A DNA stretch of 8,601 bases from Treponema sp. (GCA_031283505.1 JAITBO010000201.1:1-8601), one strand, 5' to 3'; positions 1-6,073 are shown, counted from the first letter of the stretch. A program made the numbers and translations. Notes: a model not told the origin generated them from the letters alone.

Positions 1-951
1 CCCGGGGCAATCGTTATTCTGGATACGGTGGAGGTGTCAAAGATGCTTGAAATAAAGGGCGAGGACTATCCGCCCATAATTCTGAGCGATGACTCCGTGA
101 TGTCCGGCGGGAAGTTACAGGCCAAGGAACAGATACAGATAGAGAATGGTGGTACTAGCCTGCTAAAGTTAACTAACAATGCCAGCGTAACCCTGGAGGG
201 GGGCCTGATCCTGGCGGGGCTTGGTAAGGATGCTACAAGTTAAGGTGAACGGAGTATGGGTGGACGGCAGTACGTTTACCATGAACGGCGGGGAAATATC
301 CGGCAATACCGCCGGCATCGGCACCAACCCCTTCTACGGCGGCGGGGTACTCATCCAAGGCGGAAGTACGTTTACCATGATGAGCGACGGGGAAATATAT
401 CCGGCAATACCGTCACCGTCACCGGCGACAACTACGGCGGCGGCGGGGTACTCATCCAAGGCGGAAGTACGTTTACCATGAGCGGCGGGAAAATATCCGG
501 CAATTCCACTGGTTGGCACGGCGGCGGGGTACTCATCCGAGATGGAAGTAGGTTTACCATGAGTGGCAGCGGGGAAATATCCGGCAATTCCACCGATTTT
601 TACGGTGGCGGGGTATGCGTAGGGAAGCAGGGTACGTTTATCATGAGCGATGGGAAAATATCCGGCAATATCGCCGGCAAGAAGAAAGACCCCGGCAATT
701 CCAGCGCTGGCGGCGGGGTATACGTGACCGGCCAATTCGCAAAGACCGGCGGTACGATATACGGGTATGACGCCAACCCGGACAACAATAAAGTGGTGGA
801 TTCGGGAGGCAACATCGTGAACAACGAAGGCCATGCGGTCTATGTGAAGATTTCGGACAATCCCTACACCTACTACAGCAAAGAAACCACGGTAACCGGC
901 AATCTGTTCTACAACTATCCCTCTACCGGCACTTCTTCCGGCTGGGATTGA
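1..951 (+). pseudogene. Frameshifted 3' end of a GGGV/SGN-repeat (beta-helix-like) surface protein gene
   Basis: Coding sense runs through this stretch but changes frame. Frame 3 at the left edge reads a repeat-like GYGGGV peptide that stops at about 48. Frame 1 then reads SVTLEGGLILAGLGKDATS to a stop at 241-243. Frame 2 continues with VNGVWVDGSTFTMNGGEISGN, and from about 400 frame 1 resumes to the TGA at 949-951. The peptide consists of repeats of the type GGGVLIQGGSTFTMSGG(E/K)ISGN. Such glycine- and asparagine-spaced repeats are typical of right-handed parallel beta-helix or Pmp/autotransporter-like surface proteins. The last ~75 residues (YVTGQFAKTGGTIYGYD... to GTSSGWD) leave the repeat pattern and look like a C-terminal cap. 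No signal peptide can be judged because the 5' end is outside the window. It may be a decayed gene or a phase-variable one; sequencing error is a further possibility. The surface location is inferred from family resemblance only. Confidence 0.7.
266..760 (+). repeat. Array of 81-105 bp coding repeats (GGGV...FTMSGG.ISGN)
   Basis: The GGGGTA core of the repeat occurs at 344, 445, 526, 610 and 715, giving spacings of 101, 81, 84 and 105 bp. A partial unit precedes the first core. Each full unit carries GGCGGGGTA, then a TACGTTTACCATGA-like segment (TTTACCATGA in most copies, TTTATCATGA in the unit starting near 604), then GGGAAATATCCGGCAAT. The variable part lies between GGCAAT and the next GGCGGGGTA. 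All spacings except the first are multiples of three, which marks the 101-bp unit as the one carrying an indel. Confidence 0.85.
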
Positions 952-964
952 GAATCCCCTGTCC

Positions 965-992
965 CGGCGACTGCCTGTCCCGGCAGTCGCCG
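965..992 (+). other. Perfect 11-bp hairpin just after the repeat-protein stop
   Basis: Bases 965-975 and 982-992 are perfect reverse complements (CGGCGACTGCC and GGCAGTCGCCG) around a six-base loop, 13 bases after the TGA. There is no T-tract on either side, so it is more likely a transcript-end stabiliser or part of a composite terminator with the next hairpin than a stand-alone intrinsic terminator. Confidence 0.6.
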
Positions 993-1014
993 CATAATGC
1001 TGGCGGCATATCCG

Positions 1015-1044
1015 CGCCCTCTCCCTTGGGGGAGGGCGTGTTTT
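1015..1044 (+). terminator. Intrinsic terminator downstream of the repeat-protein gene
   Basis: CGCCCTCTCC (1015-1024) pairs with GGGGAGGGCG (1029-1038) with one G-U pair, closing a tight CTTG loop, and is followed by TGTTTT. This GC-rich stem plus U-rich tail on the plus strand fits the end of the transcript that carries the repeat protein. Confidence 0.6.
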
Positions 1045-1076
1045 GGTAACCCGCCTTGTGAGCCGGAGCCAAAACT

Positions 1077-1260
1077 GAAAAAATTTAACCACGAACCTCA
1101 CAAACAAACTATGGATTTAACCTCAAAAGTTCGTGTTGTTCGTATGGTTAGTGGTTCATATTATTCTTCCTGCCTAACGAAGCATTAAGGCACGGCCTTC
1201 AAACTTCGTTTTTCCTCTTTCCTCTGTGTAACTCCGTGTCCTCCGTGGTTAATTTTTTTC
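1077..1260. repeat. Inverted-repeat-bounded small element (MITE-like)
   Basis: The left edge (from 1077) reads GAAAAAATTTAACCACGAAC. The reverse complement of the right edge (to 1260) reads GAAAAAAATTAACCACGGAG, so about 18 of the terminal bases match with small gaps. A second, nested imperfect hairpin pairs 1087-1107 with 1136-1156 (17 of 21). Translated, the two edges give NHEPHKQ and, on the minus strand, TTEDTELHR, low-complexity peptides familiar from dispersed bacterial intergenic repeats often seen next to GxxExxY genes. No transposase is inside, so it would be non-autonomous. Interpretation as a mobile element is inference. Confidence 0.5.
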
Positions 1261-1261
1261 A

Positions 1262-1323
1262 TTTCGGTAACATTTTTGATGATGCAACACGCCGCGATTC
1301 CTCACGTAAAAATTTTACCGAAA
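1262..1323. repeat. Inverted repeat, 16-bp arms with one mismatch
   Basis: TTTCGGTAACATTTTT at 1262-1277 is the reverse complement of AAAAATTTTACCGAAA at 1308-1323 except for one base, with a 30-base spacer. It begins two bases after the right edge of the preceding inverted-repeat element, so the two may form one compound structure. AT-rich arms and a long loop make a terminator unlikely. Confidence 0.55.
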
Positions 1324-1427
1324 GAAACGAATTCCTCAATGTCCATTTTGCGGAAGCGGAGATGTTCGCAGCTATGGCGCTTCAAACGGTAAAAAGCGGT
1401 ATGCTTGTAATAATGGTATATTCCCAT

Positions 1428-1520
1428 ATGGGCCTTGTTTCTCAGGGGATAATGGACAGTCCAGCCTAAGGCGACATCGGTCAAGGTGAAGTAAAACTCA
1501 CCAGAAGGGTTCCCGCCATC
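1428..1520 (-). pseudogene. Remnant of an integrase-type (rve) transposase
   Basis: On the minus strand this stretch reads DGGNPSGEFYFTLTDVALGW followed by TVHYPLRNKAH. It resembles the region just after the first catalytic Asp in rve/DDE integrase-type transposases, where a ...GEF.(F/Y)TL.LTDV..GW....L.NKAH pattern is common. Two residues seem missing within TL-TDV, the sequence before the Gly-Gly pair does not provide the expected D-T-V, and similarity stops after KAH. The open frame around it (minus 1646 to 1302) is therefore a remnant extended by chance at both ends. Recognition is from memory of the family; no search was run. Confidence 0.45.
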
Positions 1521-1618
1521 GTTTGAAAGAAACGGGGAATTTTCGTCGCCTTCTGCATGAAAGCTGGGAAGACTTCCTGATTTTCGTCTCGGGCGATGAA
1601 CCGGGCGGGTAAATGTAA

Positions 1619-1648
1619 AATTGCTGGTGAGGCAATGCGCCAGCAATT
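1619..1648. other. Hairpin with 9-bp perfect stem
   Basis: AATTGCTGG (1619-1627) pairs with CCAGCAATT (1640-1648). On the minus strand the stem is followed by TTTTAC, a short and weak T-run. It sits at the start of the chance frame that contains the transposase remnant. It could be a terminal inverted-repeat relic or a weak minus-strand terminator. Confidence 0.3.
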
Positions 1649-1794
1649 CTCAATTTAAAAATATTTCACGTAAAAAAAGCCCGAAAACAACGAGTTACTC
1701 GGGTTATCTCCGCTATTGTCTGTTTTTTTATACATATTTCTACCGGCTTTGGGTGTTATTTTCCTAAACTGAGAATTACTGGCAATACGCATAC

Positions 1795-1823
1795 TGGACA
1801 GAATTTTTTCAATCTGATATAGT
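1795..1823 (+). promoter_or_regulatory. Sigma-70-type promoter of the infC operon
   Basis: TGGACA at 1795-1800 (5 of 6 to TTGACA) is followed after 17 bp by TATAGT at 1818-1823 (5 of 6 to TATAAT). Transcription would start near 1830, leaving an untranslated leader of roughly 84 bases before infC. The leader has only small fold-backs (ATTCT/AGAAT at 1842-1853, GGTT/AACC at 1879-1890). I do not recognise an L20-type leader or other named regulatory RNA. Confidence 0.6.
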
Positions 1824-1903
1824 AATGCGGTATCGTTTTGCATTCTGTAGAATTTGAAATGGTGGTTCCCATGGATGCGGTTAAAAAACCAGGGATGCCT
1901 GCG

Positions 1904-1916
1904 AGGAGGTCAGTTG
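1904..1916 (+). promoter_or_regulatory. Strong Shine-Dalgarno deciding the TTG start of infC
   Basis: AGGAGGT (1904-1910) is followed by CAG and the TTG start codon. The near-perfect anti-16S match with a short 3-4 base spacing selects TTG 1914 over the upstream in-frame ATG 1875. Confidence 0.75.
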
Positions 1917-2429
1917 GCGGATAAGGATTTAAGGATCAATGAGCAAATTCGGATACGGGAAGTCCGTCTTATTCGGGAAGACGGTGAACAGCAAGTTATG
2001 ACGACTGCCGACGCTCTTGAATTGGCCCGGGAACAGGGTCTTGATTTAGTAGAAGTTGCTCCTCAGGCAGTACCTCCGGTAGTCAAAATCATGAACTACG
2101 GGAAGTATAAATTTGAAAATGAAAAAAAAGTTCGGGATTCCAGAAAAAAGCAGAAATTGCTCAAATTAAAGGAAATCCGGATGCAACCCAAGATCGACGA
2201 ACATGATCTTGATTTCAAATCAAAGCATGTTCGGGAATTCCTTGCCGAAGGCAATAAGGTCAAGGTGACGGTCCGTTTCCGGGGTCGTGAGCTTGCTCAT
2301 ACGGAGCTTGGACTTGATGTTCTAAAGGATGTCTTACAGCGTATTGAAGGGGAGTATGTGCTGGACAAGGCTCCGGCTATGGAAGGCCGGTTCATGTCCA
2401 TGGTTTTAAGCCCCAAATCTAGAAAATAG
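1914..2429 (+). CDS. infC: Translation initiation factor IF-3
   Basis: IF-3 binds the 30S subunit, keeps it apart from 50S and proofreads the start codon and initiator tRNA. From the TTG at 1914 the product has 171 residues, usual for the family. The N-terminal domain begins [16 protein letters not shown], and the family signature [14 protein letters not shown] lies at residues 58-71 in the linker region. The C-terminal domain carries [14 protein letters not shown] and ends [14 protein letters not shown]. The start was chosen because GAGGAGGT (1903-1910) sits directly before TTG. An in-frame ATG at 1875 would add residues unlike IF-3 and has no good ribosome binding site. It is the first gene of the operon, nine bases before rpmI. 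A non-AUG start is significant for IF-3, which discriminates against such starts (E. coli infC uses AUU). Confidence 0.95.
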   Translation: MADKDLRINEQIRIREVRLIREDGEQQVMTTADALELAREQGLDLVEVAPQAVPPVVKIMNYGKYKFENEKKVRDSRKKQKLLKLKEIRMQPKIDEHDLDFKSKHVREFLAEGNKVKVTVRFRGRELAHTELGLDVLKDVLQRIEGEYVLDKAPAMEGRFMSMVLSPKSRK

Positions 2430-2438
2430 AGGATTATC

Positions 2439-2639
2439 ATGCCTAAGATGAAGACAAAAAAAAGCGCGGCCAAGCGCTATTCATTCACCGGGACAGGGAA
2501 GGTCAAGTACAAAAAACAGAACCTTCGCCATATTCTCACCAAAAAGTCCGCAAAACGGAAACGGAACCTGCGCCACGCTGGTATATTGTCCACCGATAAC
2601 ACCGTGGTCATCAGGAAGCAGTTACTACCCTACGGCTGA
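2439..2639 (+). CDS. rpmI: 50S ribosomal protein L35
   Basis: This 66-residue, very basic protein matches the L35 pattern: [20 protein letters not shown] at the start, then [17 protein letters not shown] and RKRNLRH in the middle, ending [10 protein letters not shown]35 is a small 50S protein that sits near L15 and 23S rRNA. The length is normal. A weak GAGGAT ribosome binding site lies nine bases from the infC stop, suggesting translation coupled to infC. It is between infC and rplT, the classic arrangement in many bacteria. Confidence 0.95.
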   Translation: MPKMKTKKSAAKRYSFTGTGKVKYKKQNLRHILTKKSAKRKRNLRHAGILSTDNTVVIRKQLLPYG

Positions 2640-2668
2640 ACAAAGCCGTAAGAAAACAGGAGTTTTTC

Positions 2669-3028
2669 ATGTCAAGAGCAGTAGACGGTTTAAAACGGAA
2701 GAATCATCGCAAGAAAATACTAAAACAGGCTAAAGGTTATTGGGGCCGTCGGCATTCGAACTACAAGACCGCCAAAGATGCGGTTACCAAGGGGCTTTTC
2801 TATGCCTACCGGGACCGGAAGGACAGAAAAGGCGATTTTCGGCGGCTCTGGATCATCAGGATCAATGCCGCCTGTCGGGAAGAAGGCATTTCTTATTCCC
2901 GGCTCATTGCCGGTTTGATTAAGGCGGGGATAACAATAAACCGCAAGGCTCTGGCATCCCTGGCGGTAGAAGATATTCCGGCCTTCAAAGCGGTAGTTTC
3001 TCAAGTAAAAACGGCGCTGGGGGCCTAG
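2669..3028 (+). CDS. rplT: 50S ribosomal protein L20
   Basis: The 119-residue basic protein is full length for L20 (about 118 residues in E. coli). It has the long N-terminal basic extension (KRKNHRKKILKQAKGYWGRR, residues 9-28) that threads into 23S rRNA, and the family signature RRLWIIRINAACR at residues 58-70. L20 is essential early in 50S assembly, and in other bacteria it represses this operon by binding its own mRNA. AGGAG stands six to seven bases before the ATG, and 29 bases separate it from rpmI. I see no obvious pseudoknot partner in the short gap, so autoregulation here is not established. Confidence 0.96.
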   Translation: MSRAVDGLKRKNHRKKILKQAKGYWGRRHSNYKTAKDAVTKGLFYAYRDRKDRKGDFRRLWIIRINAACREEGISYSRLIAGLIKAGITINRKALASLAVEDIPAFKAVVSQVKTALGA

Positions 3029-3030
3029 CC

Positions 3031-3525
3031 ATGGTAAGCCTTGAGCAAGTCAAATTACTGGAATCCAAGGTTATCAAAGCCATTGAATATGTGGATCAGG
3101 TAACCGAAGAAAACAGCATTTTACGGGAAAAACTGGAATCCTATCAGAAACGGGTCGATGAGCTTGAGGTATTGGTGCAGCGTTTTAAAGAAGATCAGAG
3201 CCGGATTGAGGAAGGAATCATCTCTGCCCTTAACCGGCTCAGCCAGTTTGAGGCCGATATGAAAAGAAGCCTTTCCCCGGAAAAATTCCGCAAAGACGCC
3301 GTTCCGGGAAAAGCCGTGCAGAAAGAGGTGGAAATTCCGTCGGAACAGCTTGAGGAGCAAAATGGCGGCGATGAACCCGTTAAACTGTCCTATGAGTCTT
3401 CCCTTGTAAAGGTGGAAGAAGAAACAGACAGCGGCTTGATCCTTGAGCCGGAGACTGATGATTTGCCGGGAGATGAAGAAAACTCCGAAGAGACGCTGAA
3501 TCCGGGGGAACTGGATATTTTTTAA
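3031..3525 (+). CDS. Coiled-coil protein, ZapB-like
   Basis: The 164-residue product starts two bases after the rplT stop, so translation is probably coupled. Residues about 4-85 are rich in Glu, Lys, Leu and Gln with heptad spacing (LEQVKLLESKVIKAIEYVDQ, then VTEENSILREKLESYQKRVD), predicting a long coiled coil. From about 95 the protein becomes acidic, Pro- and Gly-containing and probably disordered, ending PGELDIF. There is no signal peptide or membrane segment, so it should be cytoplasmic. The first half resembles the short ZapB coiled coil that bundles with ZapA and FtsZ at midcell, and the next gene is a ZapA homologue, supporting a division role. Coiled coils match many families by composition, so ZapB is an inference. 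The conserved-looking acidic C-terminal end is not part of classical ZapB. Confidence 0.8.
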   Translation: MVSLEQVKLLESKVIKAIEYVDQVTEENSILREKLESYQKRVDELEVLVQRFKEDQSRIEEGIISALNRLSQFEADMKRSLSPEKFRKDAVPGKAVQKEVEIPSEQLEEQNGGDEPVKLSYESSLVKVEEETDSGLILEPETDDLPGDEENSEETLNPGELDIF

Positions 3526-3534
3526 GGAGCCCGT

Positions 3535-3822
3535 GTGCCAAGCAGCAGCCTCCGTATTGACATACTGGGTACGTCTTTTTCCGTCAGCGCCGACGAAGAG
3601 CCCGGGTATCTTGAAAACCTCTTTAACCGTTACTATAGATGTGTAGAGAATACCCGAAAAATTACCGGACTTTCGGATCCCCTGAAGCTTGCTATCATGA
3701 CTGGGTTTCTCCTCTGTGAAGATATTCAAAAACGCCGGGAAAACGTCGATTCTCAGGAAGCGGAACGGATTTTTCTGGATATTAATACCCGGATAGACGA
3801 AGTTTTAGATAAACAAAACTGA
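3535..3822 (+). CDS. zapA: Cell division protein ZapA family
   Basis: ZapA binds FtsZ and promotes protofilament bundling at the division ring. The 95-residue product has the family layout. A short beta strand region with I.ILGTSFSVSADEEP (residues about 6-21) comes first, followed by YLENLFNRYYRCVENTRK. A helical core containing DPLKLAIMTGFLLCEDIQK follows, and the C-terminal part is coiled-coil-prone (SQEAERIFLDINTRIDEVLD). The start is GTG 3535, preceded by AAGGAG at 3524-3529. An overlapping GTG at 3533 is out of frame. It lies nine bases after the ZapB-like gene and belongs to the infC operon by spacing. Similarity is moderate, as is usual for ZapA, but length, layout and neighbour agree. 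Confidence 0.8.
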   Translation: MPSSSLRIDILGTSFSVSADEEPGYLENLFNRYYRCVENTRKITGLSDPLKLAIMTGFLLCEDIQKRRENVDSQEAERIFLDINTRIDEVLDKQN

Positions 3823-3896
3823 ATTCTCCGCCCATCTGATACGGCGGCCATGCTGGTGGCAGGTCCCGAGGGAATTCCGATGAACCGGGAGTTTGT

Positions 3897-5168
3897 ATGC
3901 GTCATGTTATAAAATTGATAAACCAGATAAAAACCTACGCTTGGGGTTCCCCGTTATGGATACCCCAATTAATGGGCCGGAAGAACAGTTCGGGAGAACC
4001 TTGGGCGGAACTGTGGATGGGCGTTCATCCCCAGGGGCCTTCCGCTCTGGATATTCCGGGGGAACAGCCCCTGCTTTCGGACATTATCGGCAAATATCCT
4101 GAATTGTGCCTGGGAGAAGCGGTCAGCCGGGAATTCGGCGCTCTCCCTTTCCTGCTCAAGCTTCTGGCCGCTGCCAAACCTCTGTCTGTCCAGGCTCATC
4201 CGAACCTCGTCCAGGCGCGGACGGGCTTTGCGCGGGAAAACGCGGCGGGTCTGGCCCTGGAGGACCCCGCCCGCAACTATAAGGACCCAAATCACAAGCC
4301 GGAAATCCTCTGCGCCCTGAGTCCCTTCCGGGCCATGTGCGGTTTCCGGGAACCGGAGATCATCCTCACCCTGCTGGAGACCTTTTCCCGAAATGCCCTG
4401 ACCCGGTCCGGAACGCCGCTCAACGCCGGTTTTGCCCAGCTTCGGGACGCCCTAAAAATGGGGAAGGACGAGGCGCTTAGGCTCTTCCTTGCGGCCCTTT
4501 TCGAACTGCCCGGAGAATTCCGGCGGGAATTGAGCGTCTACACCCTGGAACAGGAACAGGTCCTGGACAAGACCGATCCCGGACATACGGAAATTTGGCA
4601 GACCGCCGCTTATTTTGCCCGGCTGTATCCGGGGGACCCGGCGGTGATCGCCCCCTTGTACCTCAACCTAATCAGCCTGGCGCCGAGGGAAGCGATCTAC
4701 CTTCCCGCCGGGATACTCCACGCCTACATCGAGGGGCTTGGGGTGGAACTGATGGCCAACTCAGACAACGTACTCAGGGGAGGGCTTACCCCAAAACACC
4801 TGGACCTGGGGGAGTTGGCGCACATCCTGGAATTTCGTCCCTTTTCCCCCGCCGTGCTGCGGCCTCCCAAGTCCGCCTCCCCTGCGTTCACTTACCCCAC
4901 GGACTGCCGGGAATTTTCCCTTTCGGTAATCCGGGGAAAAGGGGAATCCCTGCCCTTCCCCAAGGCAGGGCCGGCCATAGTCATCGTTACCGAAGGCCGG
5001 GCGATCTTTTCTTGCCGGGATGGAAAGGACGAACCGGCGGAGACTCTTGCCCTTGAGCAGGGGGAAAGCGCTTTTATCGCCTTCCCGGCAGAGGGCGCGG
5101 CCCTTGCCTGTTCCGGCTCTTTTACGCTTTACGCCGCCGGGACAGGCGTTCCGCCTCCCACTCCATGA
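3897..5168 (+). CDS. manA: Mannose-6-phosphate isomerase, class I
   Basis: This cytoplasmic zinc enzyme interconverts mannose-6-phosphate and fructose-6-phosphate, feeding mannose into glycolysis or supplying mannose-6-phosphate for GDP-mannose and glycans. The 423-residue product is full length for type I enzymes. Visible motifs are TYAWGSPLWIP (13-23), the zinc-site segment SVQAHPN (97-103) and NYKDPNHKPE (127-136, a second zinc ligand region). The PROSITE-type signature IYLPAGILHAYIEGLGVELM runs on through SDNVLRGGLTPK (267-300), with the probable catalytic Arg at 294. A C-terminal cupin-like strand region (IVIVTEGRAIF) follows. CGGGAG lies five bases before the ATG. It is 74 bases after zapA with no clear terminator between them, so it may share the upstream transcript. 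Its third-position GC is higher than that of infC and rpmI. Confidence 0.95.
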   Translation: MRHVIKLINQIKTYAWGSPLWIPQLMGRKNSSGEPWAELWMGVHPQGPSALDIPGEQPLLSDIIGKYPELCLGEAVSREFGALPFLLKLLAAAKPLSVQAHPNLVQARTGFARENAAGLALEDPARNYKDPNHKPEILCALSPFRAMCGFREPEIILTLLETFSRNALTRSGTPLNAGFAQLRDALKMGKDEALRLFLAALFELPGEFRRELSVYTLEQEQVLDKTDPGHTEIWQTAAYFARLYPGDPAVIAPLYLNLISLAPREAIYLPAGILHAYIEGLGVELMANSDNVLRGGLTPKHLDLGELAHILEFRPFSPAVLRPPKSASPAFTYPTDCREFSLSVIRGKGESLPFPKAGPAIVIVTEGRAIFSCRDGKDEPAETLALEQGESAFIAFPAEGAALACSGSFTLYAAGTGVPPPTP

Positions 5169-5632
5169 AGATCCTCGTAGACGCCGACTCCTGCCCGAAA
5201 CCGGCCCGGATACTGATACTCCGCGTCGCCGCACGGACCTCCCTGACTGCCGTCTTTGCCGCGAACTGCCCCATTCCGGGGATCGCCGGACCCGGCGCGG
5301 TGATGGAGGTCTGCCCTGCCGGGGAAGGAGCGGCGGACGACCGGATTGCGGAACTCGCACGGCCCGGCGACCTGGTGGTGACCAGGGACATCCCCCTGGC
5401 TTCCCGGCTTGTGGATGCCGCAATCCTGGTGATAGACGACCGGGGACAGGTATACACCAGGGAAAACATCGGAGAGAAGCTGTCTTTTCGGGATTTTAAG
5501 GTGGGGCTGGCGGACAGCGGACTCGGCATTGAACGGACCGCCTCCTACGGAAAACGGGAACTCAAAAATTTCGCCAACGCCCTGGATCGACTTCTGGTCA
5601 AGCTGATTCGGGAAGCCAAAGGGAATTTATAA
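5165..5632 (+). CDS. DUF188/UPF0178 (YaiI/YqxD) family protein
   Basis: The 155-residue product matches the DUF188 family, a NYN/PIN-like fold of unproven function. Family hallmarks are MKILVDADSCP at the start with Asp6 and Asp8, ADD at 57-59, GDLVVTRDIPLASRLV (68-83) with Asp75, RDFKVGLADSGL (109-120) and YGKRELKNFANALD (128-141). The clustered acidic residues are placed like a metal site of PIN-type nucleases, so a nuclease role is possible but not established. Its ATG overlaps the manA TGA (ATGA), so translation is probably coupled. The protein has no signal or membrane segment. It ends 17 bases before the convergent ppiC stop. Confidence 0.9.
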   Translation: MKILVDADSCPKPARILILRVAARTSLTAVFAANCPIPGIAGPGAVMEVCPAGEGAADDRIAELARPGDLVVTRDIPLASRLVDAAILVIDDRGQVYTRENIGEKLSFRDFKVGLADSGLGIERTASYGKRELKNFANALDRLLVKLIREAKGNL

Positions 5633-5649
5633 GGCCGTTGCGAAGCCGG

Positions 5650-5928
5650 TTAATCTTTTCTGCCGGTACACTTGATGACGTGGTACCCGAACTGGGTCTG
5701 CACCACGCCGCTTACGGAGCCCGGCAAAAGTTGCTTGACCGCCGATTCAAAGGGCGCCACCATCTTTCCCGGACCGAACCAGCCCAGATCGCCGCCCGAC
5801 GATCTGGAAGGGCAGGTGGAAAGCTCCCGCGCCAGGGACTCAAATGGAGCGCCCTGTTTGATTCGTTTGAGGAGGTCTTCGGCCAGCCCTCTGTCTTTAA
5901 CCAAAATATGACTTGCTCGCCATTCCAT
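5650..5928 (-). CDS. ppiC: Peptidyl-prolyl cis-trans isomerase, stand-alone parvulin
   Basis: The 92-residue product is a single parvulin domain that catalyses cis-trans isomerisation of X-Pro bonds, as in cytoplasmic E. coli PpiC (93 residues). Motifs are RASHILVK (4-11, with His7), LSTCPS (37-41 region), GGDLGWFGPGKMVAPF (45-60) and QTQFGYHVIK (77-86, with His83). There is no signal peptide or anchor, unlike PrsA or SurA. The start is the ATG at 5928, because AGGAG (plus-strand 5934-5938) lies five bases before it. A longer frame to 5976 would translate the terminator hairpin and adds no family-like residues. It converges on the DUF188 gene. Control by the terminator in its leader is likely (see 5939-5972). 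Confidence 0.93.
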   Translation of the reverse strand: MEWRASHILVKDRGLAEDLLKRIKQGAPFESLARELSTCPSRSSGGDLGWFGPGKMVAPFESAVKQLLPGSVSGVVQTQFGYHVIKCTGRKD

Positions 5929-5938
5929 ACAAACTCCT

Positions 5939-5972
5939 AAAAAAGCCCCGGGGAAAGGAATAACCCCGGGGC
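5939..5972 (-). terminator. Intrinsic terminator in the ppiC leader (attenuator candidate)
   Basis: Read on the minus strand, GCCCCGGGG (5972-5964) and CCCCGGGGC (5953-5945) form a perfect 9-bp stem with a ten-base loop. Six T residues follow (5944-5939), then immediately AGGAG, the ppiC ribosome binding site. On the plus strand the hairpin is followed by ACACAC, so it is oriented for minus-strand transcripts. No minus-strand gene ends here, so it acts inside the ppiC leader if ppiC is transcribed from upstream. Confidence 0.7.
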
Positions 5973-6073
5973 ACACACAAAGGGAAGGAGGAATAAAAAC
6001 CCCGCATAATCATTTGAAGCATACTCAAAATTAAACTAACTTCAGGCAACGCCACATCAGATTACCGTGTTTA

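Noticed and set aside
334..1107. Long minus-strand open frame opposite the repeat protein
   Set aside because: It is antisense to the GC-rich coding repeats, its peptide merely mirrors the repeat period (AGYFPAA...), and it crosses the terminator hairpin. A shadow frame.
997..1188. Plus-strand 63-residue frame
   Set aside because: It crosses the terminator hairpin and the inverted-repeat element, and the NHEPHKQ part is a repeat translation, not a gene.
1655..1843. Minus-strand 62-residue open frame overlapping the infC promoter
   Set aside because: There is no recognisable family and it overlaps the promoter. A weak hairpin plus seven Ts (1672-1703, minus) gives only a 5-bp stem, so I did not call a gene or terminator.
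3823..3912. Gap between zapA and manA as a small RNA (6S or SRP RNA) or small gene
   Set aside because: ssrS follows zapA in E. coli, but 74 bases are too few for 6S RNA. A CAGGTCC..GGA stretch recalls SRP RNA but lacks its conserved loop and AGCAGC segment. An in-frame extension beyond the zapA stop and a 20-codon ATG frame at 3850 have no supporting evidence.
4595..5529. Several long alternate-frame and antisense open frames over manA and DUF188
   Set aside because: High third-position GC produces long shadow frames; their peptides are Arg/Pro/Gly-rich with no family features, whereas the manA and DUF188 frames carry full family motifs.
5929..5976. Longer ppiC with 16 additional N-terminal residues
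   Set aside because: The extension would translate the terminator stem and T-tract, and the ATG at 5928 has its own AGGAG and aligns with the start of known single-domain parvulins.
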